A stretch of 64,000 nt of DNA from IMG/VR virus record IMGVR_UViG_3300010430_000004, positions 1-64,000 of that record. One strand, 5' to 3'. Every line of letters starts with the position of its first letter. Within the stretch, counting starts at the first letter, position 1. The notes beneath the pieces are model-generated. The model was not told where the DNA came from. It saw only the letters and a program-made list of their open reading frames with translations, and ran no database searches. Positions 55,210 to 64,000 of this stretch are shown piece by piece. This stretch comes from a virus. The position numbers and the translations under genes are program-made.

Positions 55210-57618
55210 ATGGAAAAGAAGATTAAAGTTAGCGCAAAATTTGACATGGCAGAGTTTGACCGTGATCTGGATAGGATGAAGGACAAACTCAAAGAAATGT
55301 ACGCGCCTAGCAACCAGGCTAGACAAACAGCTCAAACAGCTCAAAGAGCCCAGTCGCAAGGCTTGGCACCGTCAGGATTTGCCCAACAAGCTCAGGGTCT
55401 ATATAAAGCTACAGCCAATCAAGATATGCAACAGCTTGATAATTATATAAAAAAACAAGCAACTTCAAACTCAGGTATCAATAAGGCCCTCGAAAACAGA
55501 ACCAAGCAACTAAAAGAACTTAAAAAAGAATATTCAGACATTATAAAGCTTGGTGAAGAGGATCTTAAACTTAAACAACAGATAGCAAAGACTGAAGCTT
55601 CAGTTAGCAGACTTAGAGAAGTAAATAATCAGAAAAATGTAAATATAAACGCTGCAATGGATGCTAGACAAGAAATTGCCAGTGGATTGCCTCAAAAAAG
55701 AGAACAAGAACGTTTATCTGGAATGAGAAGGCTAGGTACTGCTTACCAACACGGTGGAATCGGTGGAATGGGCAAGTCTGCTTTCAGGATGATGAAACAA
55801 AATCCATTCGGAGTGGCTTCAGGGGCAGCAGCACTAGTTGGCGCTGGAATTAACTTAGCTGTTCCAATAATGAGACAAGAAGACTCTGCTGAGAGAAGAA
55901 CATTAGGCGCTCAAGGTAGAGCCGTGTCAAATGCTGGTTTTATGCAAGAAAACGTTATGCAGGGCAATGGTCAAACCAATATGTTTTGGATGGGCGAGAA
56001 CAATAAGGCAATGCAAAGTGCCATAAAAGAGATGAAAGAGCAACGCAAAACAGACAACTGGAAAGTTGGAGGTGCCGCCGCCGCCGTTACTGGTGGATTA
56101 GGTATGGCAGCTACAGGTGTCGGTGCCCTTCCAGGTCTAGCATTATCAGCTGGTGGAGCCGCTTATGCTGGTTATAATTTTGTATCTGATGAAAACATGA
56201 GAAACAAAATGCTTGGTGGAATGGGCTTTAGTGGTCGTAGACAAAGATATGAATCTGGTCTTGTTGAAGGTGCCATGAGCAACTACAAAGAAAACCTTGA
56301 AAATGAAAAAAGACTGAACCCATTTAAAAGAATGGGCGAACAATACTATGATAGAAATGGTATGAGAAATTTAAAAGCTCAAAGACAGACAGGGCTCGAT
56401 GATGAAGGTATGTACGGAGAAGGTGGATTCTTAAAAAATATCCTTGGAAGTGGTTTTACTCAAGAACAAGGTATGAGCATGATGAATCAAATATCTGCTA
56501 GTGGCGGCTCAACTAGAATGTCTCAGGATCCAACCCAAGCATTAAAATATGTAAGACAAATGAACCTAACAAATGCTGGATCAGTAATGGGCAAACTCTC
56601 AGGCACTATGGGAGGCGCTGGAGAAACAGATCAAGCTACTATTAAAATATTAGCTGAAGGTATGAAACAAGGCTTAAACTCATCTGATTTTGCTGAAGAA
56701 CAACGCAAATTTGCTTCTACCGTTTCTCAGATGGTTTTTAGATCAGGGACTCAAGATGTTGAAGGTGCTCAAGGTATTGCTAAAAACTTTGCTTCTTATC
56801 TAAACGATAAAACTAGCCGTGGAATCCAAGGGGCTGAAGGTGCATACGGAATCCAACAAGGTATAAGCTCAACTAGTGGTGGAATACGAGGGGCTATTCA
56901 AGCTTCATCTATTATGAACAGTTCTTCATTGGGCAAAATGAGCCATGATCAACGCTTATCTTTTATGGATCTTAGCGAAGAAGACATTGCTGCTGGTGGA
57001 GCTGAAATAGAATCAATGGCAAAAGCAGCTGGAGTTTCAGTTGAAGAGTTTAAAAAAGAAGCAATGAAAGTCAAACGAAATGCTGTTGGCCTAAGATCTA
57101 GCACTGATGGCTATAAAGCCAAATATCAAGAAGCGATGGCTTCTGGAGATGAAGAAGGCGCTAGAGATATTATGGGTAATTATATATCTGCCTTAGCTGC
57201 TGAAGATAAAACCTTCAAAGGAAAAGGAAGATCAGAAAGAGAAGCTTTTGCCAAATCAAATTTATCAGCTACAGGTGCAGCAGCAGACGATACTGGAGTT
57301 TTAAAAGAATTAACTAAAGACTCTACTGGTAGAATAGGCGATGATACAGAAAAGTCTAGAGCAAGATCACAAGAAATTGCCCTCGATGAATTTACTAAAG
57401 TAAAAGATGAGTTACAACAAGCAGCTGAAAATGCTAGTAACATGAGTGCAGCAATGATGGAAGCACTTCAAGGTTTGGCAAATGCTGTTAAACAAGAAGG
57501 TACACAATCAGTCGAAGAGTTTGGCAAAAATCTAAAACTACTAAATGAAGAACTTAGAAAATCAAACCAATCTTCTGGATACCAACAACAGCCTACTGGT
57601 GGGAAAAGGGGTAATTAA
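55210..57618 (+). CDS. Tail tape measure protein
   Basis: 802 aa. Long helical/coiled-coil chain (about 20-170), a Gly/Ala-rich central hydrophobic part (about 195-215 and 285-325: AAAVTGGLGMAATGVGALPGLAL), and helical C-terminus. Fits the tape measure that sets tail length and enters the envelope. ATG 55210 is preferred over TTG 55207 because GAGG lies 5 nt upstream. Followed by hub and spike genes. Confidence 0.8.
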   Translation: MEKKIKVSAKFDMAEFDRDLDRMKDKLKEMYAPSNQARQTAQTAQRAQSQGLAPSGFAQQAQGLYKATANQDMQQLDNYIKKQATSNSGINKALENRTKQLKELKKEYSDIIKLGEEDLKLKQQIAKTEASVSRLREVNNQKNVNINAAMDARQEIASGLPQKREQERLSGMRRLGTAYQHGGIGGMGKSAFRMMKQNPFGVASGAAALVGAGINLAVPIMRQEDSAERRTLGAQGRAVSNAGFMQENVMQGNGQTNMFWMGENNKAMQSAIKEMKEQRKTDNWKVGGAAAAVTGGLGMAATGVGALPGLALSAGGAAYAGYNFVSDENMRNKMLGGMGFSGRRQRYESGLVEGAMSNYKENLENEKRLNPFKRMGEQYYDRNGMRNLKAQRQTGLDDEGMYGEGGFLKNILGSGFTQEQGMSMMNQISASGGSTRMSQDPTQALKYVRQMNLTNAGSVMGKLSGTMGGAGETDQATIKILAEGMKQGLNSSDFAEEQRKFASTVSQMVFRSGTQDVEGAQGIAKNFASYLNDKTSRGIQGAEGAYGIQQGISSTSGGIRGAIQASSIMNSSSLGKMSHDQRLSFMDLSEEDIAAGGAEIESMAKAAGVSVEEFKKEAMKVKRNAVGLRSSTDGYKAKYQEAMASGDEEGARDIMGNYISALAAEDKTFKGKGRSEREAFAKSNLSATGAAADDTGVLKELTKDSTGRIGDDTEKSRARSQEIALDEFTKVKDELQQAAENASNMSAAMMEALQGLANAVKQEGTQSVEEFGKNLKLLNEELRKSNQSSGYQQQPTGGKRGN

Positions 57619-59447
57619 TGAGTAAGGCTTATACTTACAACATTACTCAAAACTCAAAGACTCCAGATGGACAATTTGATAGTCATCAAGTTAGTGCAGG
57701 GTGTGTCCTTACTTTTCTTAGATGGGAAAATAGAGACCCATTAAGATACCCTCAACTAGACCCTAAAAAAACCAGAGAGCCCCTTGTAGTAGAAAATGAC
57801 TGTGTTCAATTATCAGTTTCTGAAACTAAAGACGGATTAACTGGTTCAGTTCAGGCTACTTTACTTTCAGGCGATATAAACTATAGAACAGCCATAGCTC
57901 CTGGAGATTTTCTATTCGTAAATATCCTAAATTGGACAGAATCTACTGATAGAAAAATTACAACAGCAAAAACAGTTGCTGCTCGTGCTAGAAATTTACA
58001 GCCAATAAATAGATTCGGAGATGGATTTAAGGGTTTATACAAAGTACAAAATGTTAGAAAAGGCTTAAGAACGAACCCAGATGGAACCAAACAACTTGTT
58101 TATTTTATAAATGCTTTTTCTTTTACTGAATTTAATAATAAAATGTATTTTAATCCTTTCCTTCTAACTGCTGGTGATGCTTCAAATGATTTGCTATTTG
58201 TTTCTAGAATATCTGATCAATGGCAAAAAATAGTAAGCAACAAATCTGAAAAAAATATTCAAAACATTATAAAGTTATTCATCACAGCCTTTCTCGGAGA
58301 GGGCCTTTCAGATGAGGGCAAAAAAGTTAAAGGTATACTTAAATCACCCAATGATCTTTTCTTTATGCCACAAGAAGTTGGGAAACTTTTAGGTCTTCCA
58401 TCTGTTAAAAAAGCAGCAGACATATATAATTATTTAATGGGTATTCAAAAATACTCAAACACTTCTGGCAAGGCTACTCCACAGAATGGTTTAAATCCAA
58501 CAATAGGAAAAGTTTCTGGAAGATTTTTCGAAACCGCTGCAGGACAAATTGATGGCATATCCATTGTAAAGCCAGAGTATTGGAATCAAAAACAAGTATT
58601 TTCTATTATAAGGGAATATCTGAATAGCGTACTAAATGAATGTTACACTACTCACAGAGTAGATCCAAATGGTAGAGTAATGCCAACTATGGTATTCAGA
58701 CAAAAACCCTTTACTACTGAACATTATAATGGCCCACTATCTTCTAAGGCCACTAGATTCTTTAATTTACCTAGATGGAAGGTAGACCCCTCAATGATTC
58801 TTGGTGATTTAAATCTTGGAGCTGAAGAGGCCGCTAGGATTAATTTTGTACAAGTATTTGGGCGATCTATCGTTATTAATGTAGAAGGAAATATTTCTGA
58901 TCAAATAGCAAAGGGCAACTATGTTTTTGATCAAGCAGATATACAAAGAAATGGTTTGAAGCCGTATATAGCTACAAGTAATTTTGATTTTCCAGAAAAC
59001 AGAGATCCTAAAGGTACCAAAGCTCCACAGTGGACAAAATTAATAGCAGATATGCTTATAGGTGGACACCTTAAAGAAAACGGATCGATACCTTTAGTTG
59101 GCATTACAGAGCCTATTCCAGTAGGTGACAATATGGAACTTGATGGCATTGTATATCACATGGAAGCTGTAACTCATACTTATTTTATTGACCCTGAAGG
59201 TTTTAAAACTTTTAGAACAAATGTTCAAGTTTCTAATGGGGTAGATCTTAGAAGCAATGCTACTGCTCCTTTTTATCCCGAAATGGAACATACAGACGCA
59301 TTTACCCAAAAACTAGAAGATGCTGTTAGAAATAAATTATTGCCAGGATTTTCTGATACACAAAATATTCCAGGAAGAACTGAAGGCGAAGAAATCAAAG
59401 AAACTGGTCAAAAAAGCTTTGACCCTTTAAATAGGAAAAAACGATGA
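57618..59447 (+). CDS. Baseplate hub protein (gpD-like)
   Basis: 609 aa, beta-rich, located between tape measure and spike and overlapping both by 1-4 nt. The order matches hub proteins of the gp27/gpD class. No single motif proves it. Confidence 0.6.
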   Translation: MSKAYTYNITQNSKTPDGQFDSHQVSAGCVLTFLRWENRDPLRYPQLDPKKTREPLVVENDCVQLSVSETKDGLTGSVQATLLSGDINYRTAIAPGDFLFVNILNWTESTDRKITTAKTVAARARNLQPINRFGDGFKGLYKVQNVRKGLRTNPDGTKQLVYFINAFSFTEFNNKMYFNPFLLTAGDASNDLLFVSRISDQWQKIVSNKSEKNIQNIIKLFITAFLGEGLSDEGKKVKGILKSPNDLFFMPQEVGKLLGLPSVKKAADIYNYLMGIQKYSNTSGKATPQNGLNPTIGKVSGRFFETAAGQIDGISIVKPEYWNQKQVFSIIREYLNSVLNECYTTHRVDPNGRVMPTMVFRQKPFTTEHYNGPLSSKATRFFNLPRWKVDPSMILGDLNLGAEEAARINFVQVFGRSIVINVEGNISDQIAKGNYVFDQADIQRNGLKPYIATSNFDFPENRDPKGTKAPQWTKLIADMLIGGHLKENGSIPLVGITEPIPVGDNMELDGIVYHMEAVTHTYFIDPEGFKTFRTNVQVSNGVDLRSNATAPFYPEMEHTDAFTQKLEDAVRNKLLPGFSDTQNIPGRTEGEEIKETGQKSFDPLNRKKR

Positions 59448-60499
59448 ATTTACCAGGCGGTTCAGTATTAAATTCGGCACTTCTTAGCCAAGAAGATGCT
59501 GAAATGGTTTCGGCTCACAATGCCACCTACAAAAACTTTGGTTTAAAGGCTGGCATTGTCACTAAGGTCTATGAATCTGATGATGAGTCCAATCTTTCAA
59601 AACTAGGCCCAGAATATGATGTTCTAGTTATTGAACAAGATGCCGATAGGAGTATTTCTGCTATCCAATATAAAAATTGTATAATGGCAGATACCTTTGG
59701 TTCTATTGCTGATTTTTTTGAATATAAATTAAGAGCCCAAACAAAAGAAGAGGGTGATTCTGGAAGAAACCCTGAAAAACAAAACGGTGCTATTGTTCTA
59801 ATGCTTTGCCTTGATGGGGCTTCAGAAAAAGGGATTATTCTTAAAGCACTAAAACATCCATCTAGAAAAGAAACTCTTGATAAAGATAAAGATATTCATA
59901 TGCAAGGGGAGTTTAATGGTTTAAATGTTACCGTGGATAAAGATGGCGCATTTAAATTAACATTTAAAGGCCCTAGAGACAATGATGGCGAGTATTCTAA
60001 AAAGGACAAAGAAGCTGGAACTTTTCTAGAAATAGATAAGGCTGGTAATGTAGCCCTAGATATGAATAACGACAAAGAGACTTCTGTAAAAGTTAGCAAA
60101 GAAGACGAAAAAATAACAACTACTTCTGAAAAAGAAACAGAAATAAATGCTGGAAAAGATATTACAGCAAAATCCAAAGAAAGTATAAATCTGGAAGCTG
60201 GAAAAGATTTCGCGTTTGCTGCTGGTGGAAAGGCCAACTTTAAAGCCGATAGCAAGTTCGATATAGAGTCTGGTGGAGATCTTAGTATGAAAGCGGCAAG
60301 TCTTAAAGCTACTATAGATGGACAGATTCAATTTCAAGGGTCACAAATAACCCTGCAAGGAATGACTTTTTTAGGAAGCGCAGGGGGCACACCAGCTTTA
60401 ATTGGAACGACTCAATTCTTAGGGACAGGAAACGTTGGGGCACCAGTAATCTCTTTGGCTATCGGTCCTTTTAGTAGCCAAGTCTTTGTTGCACCATAG
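59444..60499 (+). CDS. Tail spike (gp5/VgrG-like) protein
   Basis: 351 aa. An OB-fold-like N-terminal region, then a C-terminal run of short repeating strands (EINAGKDITAKSKESINLEAGKD..., residues ~225-300), the signature of the triple-stranded beta-helix needle in gp5/VgrG spikes, and a Gly-rich tip. No lysozyme domain. Pierces the outer membrane on contraction. Confidence 0.8.
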   Translation: MNLPGGSVLNSALLSQEDAEMVSAHNATYKNFGLKAGIVTKVYESDDESNLSKLGPEYDVLVIEQDADRSISAIQYKNCIMADTFGSIADFFEYKLRAQTKEEGDSGRNPEKQNGAIVLMLCLDGASEKGIILKALKHPSRKETLDKDKDIHMQGEFNGLNVTVDKDGAFKLTFKGPRDNDGEYSKKDKEAGTFLEIDKAGNVALDMNNDKETSVKVSKEDEKITTTSEKETEINAGKDITAKSKESINLEAGKDFAFAAGGKANFKADSKFDIESGGDLSMKAASLKATIDGQIQFQGSQITLQGMTFLGSAGGTPALIGTTQFLGTGNVGAPVISLAIGPFSSQVFVAP

Positions 60500-60500
60500 G

Positions 60501-60725
60501 ATGCCTGTGAAACAGTTGTATATCAGATATATAGTTTTAATGGAAGGCAGCATGGTCAAGGTAGGCCAAGAATACCATTGGAGCGTTGACGAAGTTAAAC
60601 ATATTAAACAAGGACTAGAAAACAAAATAGAAGCTAAAATAGAAAGAGAAACCAATGAAATCCGACAAGCCATGTACGAATTGCAACTTGGGTCATTAGA
60701 AATACAAGAGGTAACTTTCCATTGA
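60501..60725 (+). CDS. Small helical baseplate-region protein
   Basis: 74 aa from ATG 60501, two bases after the spike stop. Helical, charged. Unknown. Confidence 0.5.
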   Translation: MPVKQLYIRYIVLMEGSMVKVGQEYHWSVDEVKHIKQGLENKIEAKIERETNEIRQAMYELQLGSLEIQEVTFH

Positions 60726-61039
60726 GTAGAGGCAATATAAGAGCATTATGTGAATTTTTTGAAATGAACCCCAAAGATTTTGGGCTTGAGGACGAAGAGT
60801 ATTCTACAAAAGATGTGTTAAAATATGGTTCCGTAAATTGTAACGTAGACATTTCTAAAAAAGTAACTATACCTATAGCACTTAGTAGAAAATATAAATT
60901 TTACAATAAGATGGAAAGTCAAAGATATATGCGTGATATGGGCACTCAATCTAACGCTATATATGCAGATGAAGCTTATGAATACAATGAGAAGGCAAAT
61001 GAATACAATATAGTCCCAGAAGACTATGGATCTGATTGA
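60722..61039 (+). CDS. Hypothetical baseplate-region protein
   Basis: 105 aa, probably from TTG 60722 (AGAGG about 10 nt upstream), overlapping the previous stop. Mixed sequence with a Tyr-rich end. Confidence 0.55.
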   Translation: MSRGNIRALCEFFEMNPKDFGLEDEEYSTKDVLKYGSVNCNVDISKKVTIPIALSRKYKFYNKMESQRYMRDMGTQSNAIYADEAYEYNEKANEYNIVPEDYGSD

Positions 61040-61040
61040 T

Positions 61041-61054
61041 CGATATTATATTTA
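61041..61054 (+). promoter_or_regulatory. Motif B promoter-like element
   Basis: CGATATTATATTTA immediately before TTGGAG and the ATG at 61066; here no structured RNA intervenes. Confidence 0.5.
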
Positions 61055-61065
61055 TTGGAGAATAG

Positions 61066-62388
61066 ATGGCACTTAGTAAAGATGAAAGAATAGCAATATC
61101 AAAAAAAATAGTTAGTATTCCTATAGAGAATAAGAACTCTGATAATACTACTAAACAACTTGAAGCTGTTCTTGTTGACGCTCAAACTAAGGATACTTCT
61201 AATAAGGGCCTAATTGAAAGGCTTGACCCAAAAATAAATAGTTATCAAAATGAAAAAGAAATTTTAGACGGTGCCACTCTTTTAGAGTTGTCTGAGCAAA
61301 ACATTGTAGACGCTGCTAATAAAAAATTACAAAACTTTTTCTTTCCAAATGATTCTACAGTTCCACTTCCAAGTGTACCAGATGGGATTTGGAAAAACTT
61401 TCAATCATTTTCAGGCACTGTTGCTATTGGTAGAAAATACACAGAAGACAATGATACCCAAGACAATGAACAACAGGCAATAGTTGATATATTAGCTTTA
61501 ATAGCTACAGCTGAATCTAATACAGATGTAACCAGGGTTACAGGAGAATCCTGTACTACCGAGCCTATTCCACCTCCACCAACAGATACAGTAGATGATG
61601 ATCCTGTCATACAACAGCTACTAGTAGATTTAAAAGCTAGAGTAGACAATTTGCAAAGCTTTCATGTTTTACAAAAAGCGGCAATTAGTGGAAATCCAGA
61701 CACTGACTCTGGCAATCAAGTAGAGAATCAAACAGCTGATGATGATATAGACAATAATATAACACCAGCATTAACTACTTGGGAAGCATATCAAGACTTT
61801 GACCCTCAAGGTGGAACAAGTTGTACATCTTTTAATTCTATAGATATAAATACTTTAGCAGACACTAAATTAAAACCAGCAATGCTTTCTGCTCTAAAAA
61901 CAGCAATTCAAACAAGGCAGACTTTTGTAGCTACTAGGGTATCGCAAATAGCAGGCAATCTAGGTGGAGTCACCCAAGCAGCAAACGGAGATATAAACGC
62001 CACTACTGGTTTTTATGGTGAACGTTTTAGACTTATAGAGCTTAGGTTGAATTTAATGAATGGCTCTTTAAATACGGTTACAGGGCTTACTAAAGCCATT
62101 GATGCCCAAGGGCAAGCAAAGAAAAGCAATGAAAATGCTGCAATAGCCTATTCTAGTGTTATCTCTGTTTCCTCTATAACGTCCAAAACAAACGGTTCAC
62201 GATATGTCAATGTCAAAGATGCTTCAATATTTTCTATAAAAGACGTTGTATATATTAAAGCGGTAGGAAAGCCGGAAATACAAACCAGCATAGTTGGTAA
62301 GGTTGGGAATAGACTAGAAGTAGCTAAGAATATCACCCAAGGTTATAATCTGGAAAATTTAGGAAGAGTATATAAAGATCTTACTTAG
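61066..62388 (+). CDS. Hypothetical structural/baseplate protein
   Basis: 440 aa, acidic, with a helical N-terminal half, a Pro-rich break (EPIPPPPTD near 167) and a small C-terminal beta domain. Own motif B and TTGGAG. Likely baseplate-associated by position. Confidence 0.55.
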   Translation: MALSKDERIAISKKIVSIPIENKNSDNTTKQLEAVLVDAQTKDTSNKGLIERLDPKINSYQNEKEILDGATLLELSEQNIVDAANKKLQNFFFPNDSTVPLPSVPDGIWKNFQSFSGTVAIGRKYTEDNDTQDNEQQAIVDILALIATAESNTDVTRVTGESCTTEPIPPPPTDTVDDDPVIQQLLVDLKARVDNLQSFHVLQKAAISGNPDTDSGNQVENQTADDDIDNNITPALTTWEAYQDFDPQGGTSCTSFNSIDINTLADTKLKPAMLSALKTAIQTRQTFVATRVSQIAGNLGGVTQAANGDINATTGFYGERFRLIELRLNLMNGSLNTVTGLTKAIDAQGQAKKSNENAAIAYSSVISVSSITSKTNGSRYVNVKDASIFSIKDVVYIKAVGKPEIQTSIVGKVGNRLEVAKNITQGYNLENLGRVYKDLT

Positions 62389-63202
62389 TAGGACCACAAA
62401 GCACTCTGTGCATTCTGTGTCCACTTTTAATAAATTGCCTAACACACTTTAAACCAGTCTGCTCTTCACATCTATCGTTATCTTTTACCCATTTAAGTTG
62501 ATCATTGTCGTGCTTTGTCCATGGCAATTCAGTAAGGTTCTTTTTCTTAGTTTCTGGACAATCACTGTCTTCTTCATTTTCTATTTTGGATGCCATAGAT
62601 TTTAGAATATTTCTAGCATTTGTATTTTTTATATTATACTTACTAGGGTTAAAAAGCTCTTCCATATAATATTTTCTGTGTTTCTTTAAACATTTATCAC
62701 TAAACATATAAGGGTGCATAATACTTGCTGGGCATCCATCTTTTAAATAGCCCTTTTTTTCAAAAACACCTAAGCTAAATAGAAAATTTTCAATTTTGTA
62801 TTCAATAGTTCCATCATCTTCTTTTATATCTGTATGGCCCCTAAATAAAGTACAATGACCAAGCTCATGGAAAATTAAAGCTTCCCTACCAGTCTCGCTC
62901 AACCACTTCCAATAGTAATCATCAATGGTTACTCTTTTAAAAAAATATTCACACAAGCCAACTGTGCTAGAATCATCTTCAGGATCAGAATATCCCAAGG
63001 TGCCGAAAACTGTATGATTTCTTATTTTAAGCCAAGGTCTTTTGCTTAATTTTAAAAATTTATCAATATGGGGAATAAACTCTTGATCTGCATAAAAGAT
63101 AGGTGTTACCTTTTTCATGCTAGGGGTAACTGTTACTGTAGAGCAACAAGGGCCAACTGCGAATACTAAAAAAATATAAAGTAAGACTCTTCTCATAACC
63201 AT
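62381..63202 (-). CDS. Exported HELGHC metallopeptidase
   Basis: 273 aa. N-terminal signal (RRVLLYIFLVFAVGPCC) that may be a lipoprotein signal, then LIFHELGHCTLFRGH with zinc ligands HExxH plus a third His at the same distance as in the 39442 product. Several Cys pairs in the C-terminal half. Late-region counterpart of the early lipoprotein; it may degrade host or prey envelope proteins. A TGATATTAAT motif-B-like string precedes the start. Confidence 0.7.
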   Translation of the reverse strand: MVMRRVLLYIFLVFAVGPCCSTVTVTPSMKKVTPIFYADQEFIPHIDKFLKLSKRPWLKIRNHTVFGTLGYSDPEDDSSTVGLCEYFFKRVTIDDYYWKWLSETGREALIFHELGHCTLFRGHTDIKEDDGTIEYKIENFLFSLGVFEKKGYLKDGCPASIMHPYMFSDKCLKKHRKYYMEELFNPSKYNIKNTNARNILKSMASKIENEEDSDCPETKKKNLTELPWTKHDNDQLKWVKDNDRCEEQTGLKCVRQFIKSGHRMHRVLCGPTK

Positions 63203-63207
63203 TAATA

Positions 63208-63567
63208 TCAGGCCATTGTGTAAGTTACTTTAATAGTTTCAGCTCCTGGATTGATTATTTCAAAACTAGTGATTGTTAATTTAGACAAAAAACTAGCCTT
63301 TAATTTGCTAGATCCTGCAAGTAGACGTTTAACACTAACAGCACCAAGGCCGTTAATGTCAATATCAAAGTCAGAATCACTTTCTATATAAATGAGTTTA
63401 TCTTCAGCAGTTCCTGTAAAAATAACAGAACTTGTAGCTGTAGCTAATTCTAATGTCTCTTTCTTAATGTCGCCTGCATCAGCGCCGCTCACTCCTTGGC
63501 ATATTTGGACTTTATCACAGTCAGTGTTGGTGAGTTCGATGTTCAGACTAATTTTGGCTTTTGACAT
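63208..63567 (-). CDS. Hypothetical beta-rich protein
   Basis: 119 aa, beta-rich Ser/Thr/Ile-type composition like small virion proteins. GGGGTAA upstream of the ATG. Behind a minus-strand motif A, so late expressed. Confidence 0.6.
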   Translation of the reverse strand: MSKAKISLNIELTNTDCDKVQICQGVSGADAGDIKKETLELATATSSVIFTGTAEDKLIYIESDSDFDIDINGLGAVSVKRLLAGSSKLKASFLSKLTITSFEIINPGAETIKVTYTMA

Positions 63568-63588
63568 TTATTTACCCCATTTAGCATA

Positions 63589-63602
63589 AAAATTAAAGAT
63601 TA
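63589..63602 (-). promoter_or_regulatory. Motif A late-promoter-like element (minus strand)
   Basis: Minus-strand TAATCTTTAATTTT upstream of the gene starting at 63567. Confidence 0.55.
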
Positions 63603-63619
63603 ATATTTGCTCCACGTCA

Positions 63620-63633
63620 AAATCTTTATATAG
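63620..63633 (+). promoter_or_regulatory. Motif A late-promoter-like element
   Basis: AAATCTTTATATAG before AGAGG and the ATG at 63644; divergent from the minus-strand copy 20 bp away. Confidence 0.55.
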
Positions 63634-63643
63634 AGGTAACTAA

Positions 63644-64000
63644 ATGAGCTTTTTTGATGACGTACTAGCTGAAGGTAGAAAGGCACTATCTTCTCTAAAA
63701 GATAGGCAAGCAGACACTCCTGGAAGTGGTGGCAAGCCAACTGTGCCTTGGGGCTCTACAAATCCTGGAGAAGTTTTCTTCAAAGCTCCTGAAATTAAAG
63801 GAGAAAACTGGAATAAGTTTTTCCCATATAGATTAATGGTTATCGACATTAGAAACAATACACCTATTAGTTCAGGCTCTGCTGTAAGAAAGAGCATAGA
63901 ATCTCAAGAAGTTGACGGTAGAACCACCATAACTGTACAACCTATGGGAAATACTTGGGTTTATACCTTTCCTATATCTCCTCAAAGACTTAATATTTCT
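63644..64000 (+). CDS. Partial baseplate-region protein
   Basis: At least 119 residues, running off the right edge. Begins MSFFDDVLAEGRKALSSLK. The readable part ends VYTFPISPQRLN, a phrase typical of phage tail/baseplate proteins that bind the tail tube, though this is weak evidence. Confidence 0.6.
   Translation, partial: MSFFDDVLAEGRKALSSLKDRQADTPGSGGKPTVPWGSTNPGEVFFKAPEIKGENWNKFFPYRLMVIDIRNNTPISSGSAVRKSIESQEVDGRTTITVQPMGNTWVYTFPISPQRLNIS

Overview
The window looks like the interior of a large, AT-rich, contractile-tailed (myovirus) phage genome. It holds scaffold-like and major capsid genes, neck and connector genes, a tail sheath followed by a tail tube, fibres, a tape measure, a baseplate hub and a spike. 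It also holds a phage-type replication module and long runs of short overlapping genes. Terminase, portal and DNA polymerase are not seen and must lie outside. The host cannot be named from sequence alone. It is probably Gram-negative (lipoproteins, outer-membrane-like proteins, a Tat-type signal) and flagellated if the sigma-28-like promoters described below are real. Exported HELGHC metallopeptidase-like lipoproteins together with sigma-28 promoters would suit a Bdellovibrio-like predator, but that is inference.

Layout. 0.1-2.8 kb (+): capsid genes ending in a terminator. 2.8-5.2 kb (-): small genes and an AAA+ ATPase. 5.25-5.8 kb (+): a repeat/EF-hand protein split by an in-frame TAA. 5.8-8.1 kb (-): a nucleotide cassette (thymidylate-synthase-like protein, 2OG-Fe(II) dioxygenase, dTMP kinase). 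8.2-28.3 kb (+): head completion, internal virion proteins, sheath, tube and fibres. This stretch includes an acidic protein with a textbook -1 frameshift site. 28.2-44.2 kb (-): the probable early/replication arm, with UvsW-like and DnaB-like helicases, a ClpP-like protease, a replication-organiser candidate, three exported proteins and many small genes. 44.2-45.2 kb: a long, GC-richer, non-coding divergence region. 45.2-52.7 kb (+): small genes separated by structured RNA elements (a hammerhead ribozyme, pseudoknots, tRNA and tRNA-like folds). 52.8-54.9 kb (+): an aminotransferase/transporter-like/cupin operon. 55.2-64 kb (+): tape measure, hub, spike and baseplate genes.

Regulation. Four signal classes can be read. 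(1) The leftward arm has nine promoter regions carrying 13 copies of an 11-bp palindrome (CTCAWWWTGAG-like). Five regions have one copy 17-18 bp upstream of a sigma-70-like promoter (TTGCAT-like, exactly 17 bp, TATATT). Four have two copies about 38 bp apart, the inner one abutting a sequence that matches a sigma-28 (FliA) promoter, ATAAGTTT-N11-ACCGATAA. (2) Motif A, TAATCTTTAATATA, precedes virion gene groups on both strands and looks like the late promoter; three copies run directly into the ATG. (3) Motif B, YGATAYTAWTA, precedes another gene set and nearly every structured RNA element. (4) Pseudoknots and closed helices sit just upstream of ribosome binding sites.

The strongest candidates for something undescribed are the palindrome/sigma-28 promoter network, the motif-B structured-RNA gene array with its hammerhead, the programmed frameshift that adds a basic tail to an acidic virion protein, and a four-gene family sharing an MKLKYxSDLEK-like N-terminus.
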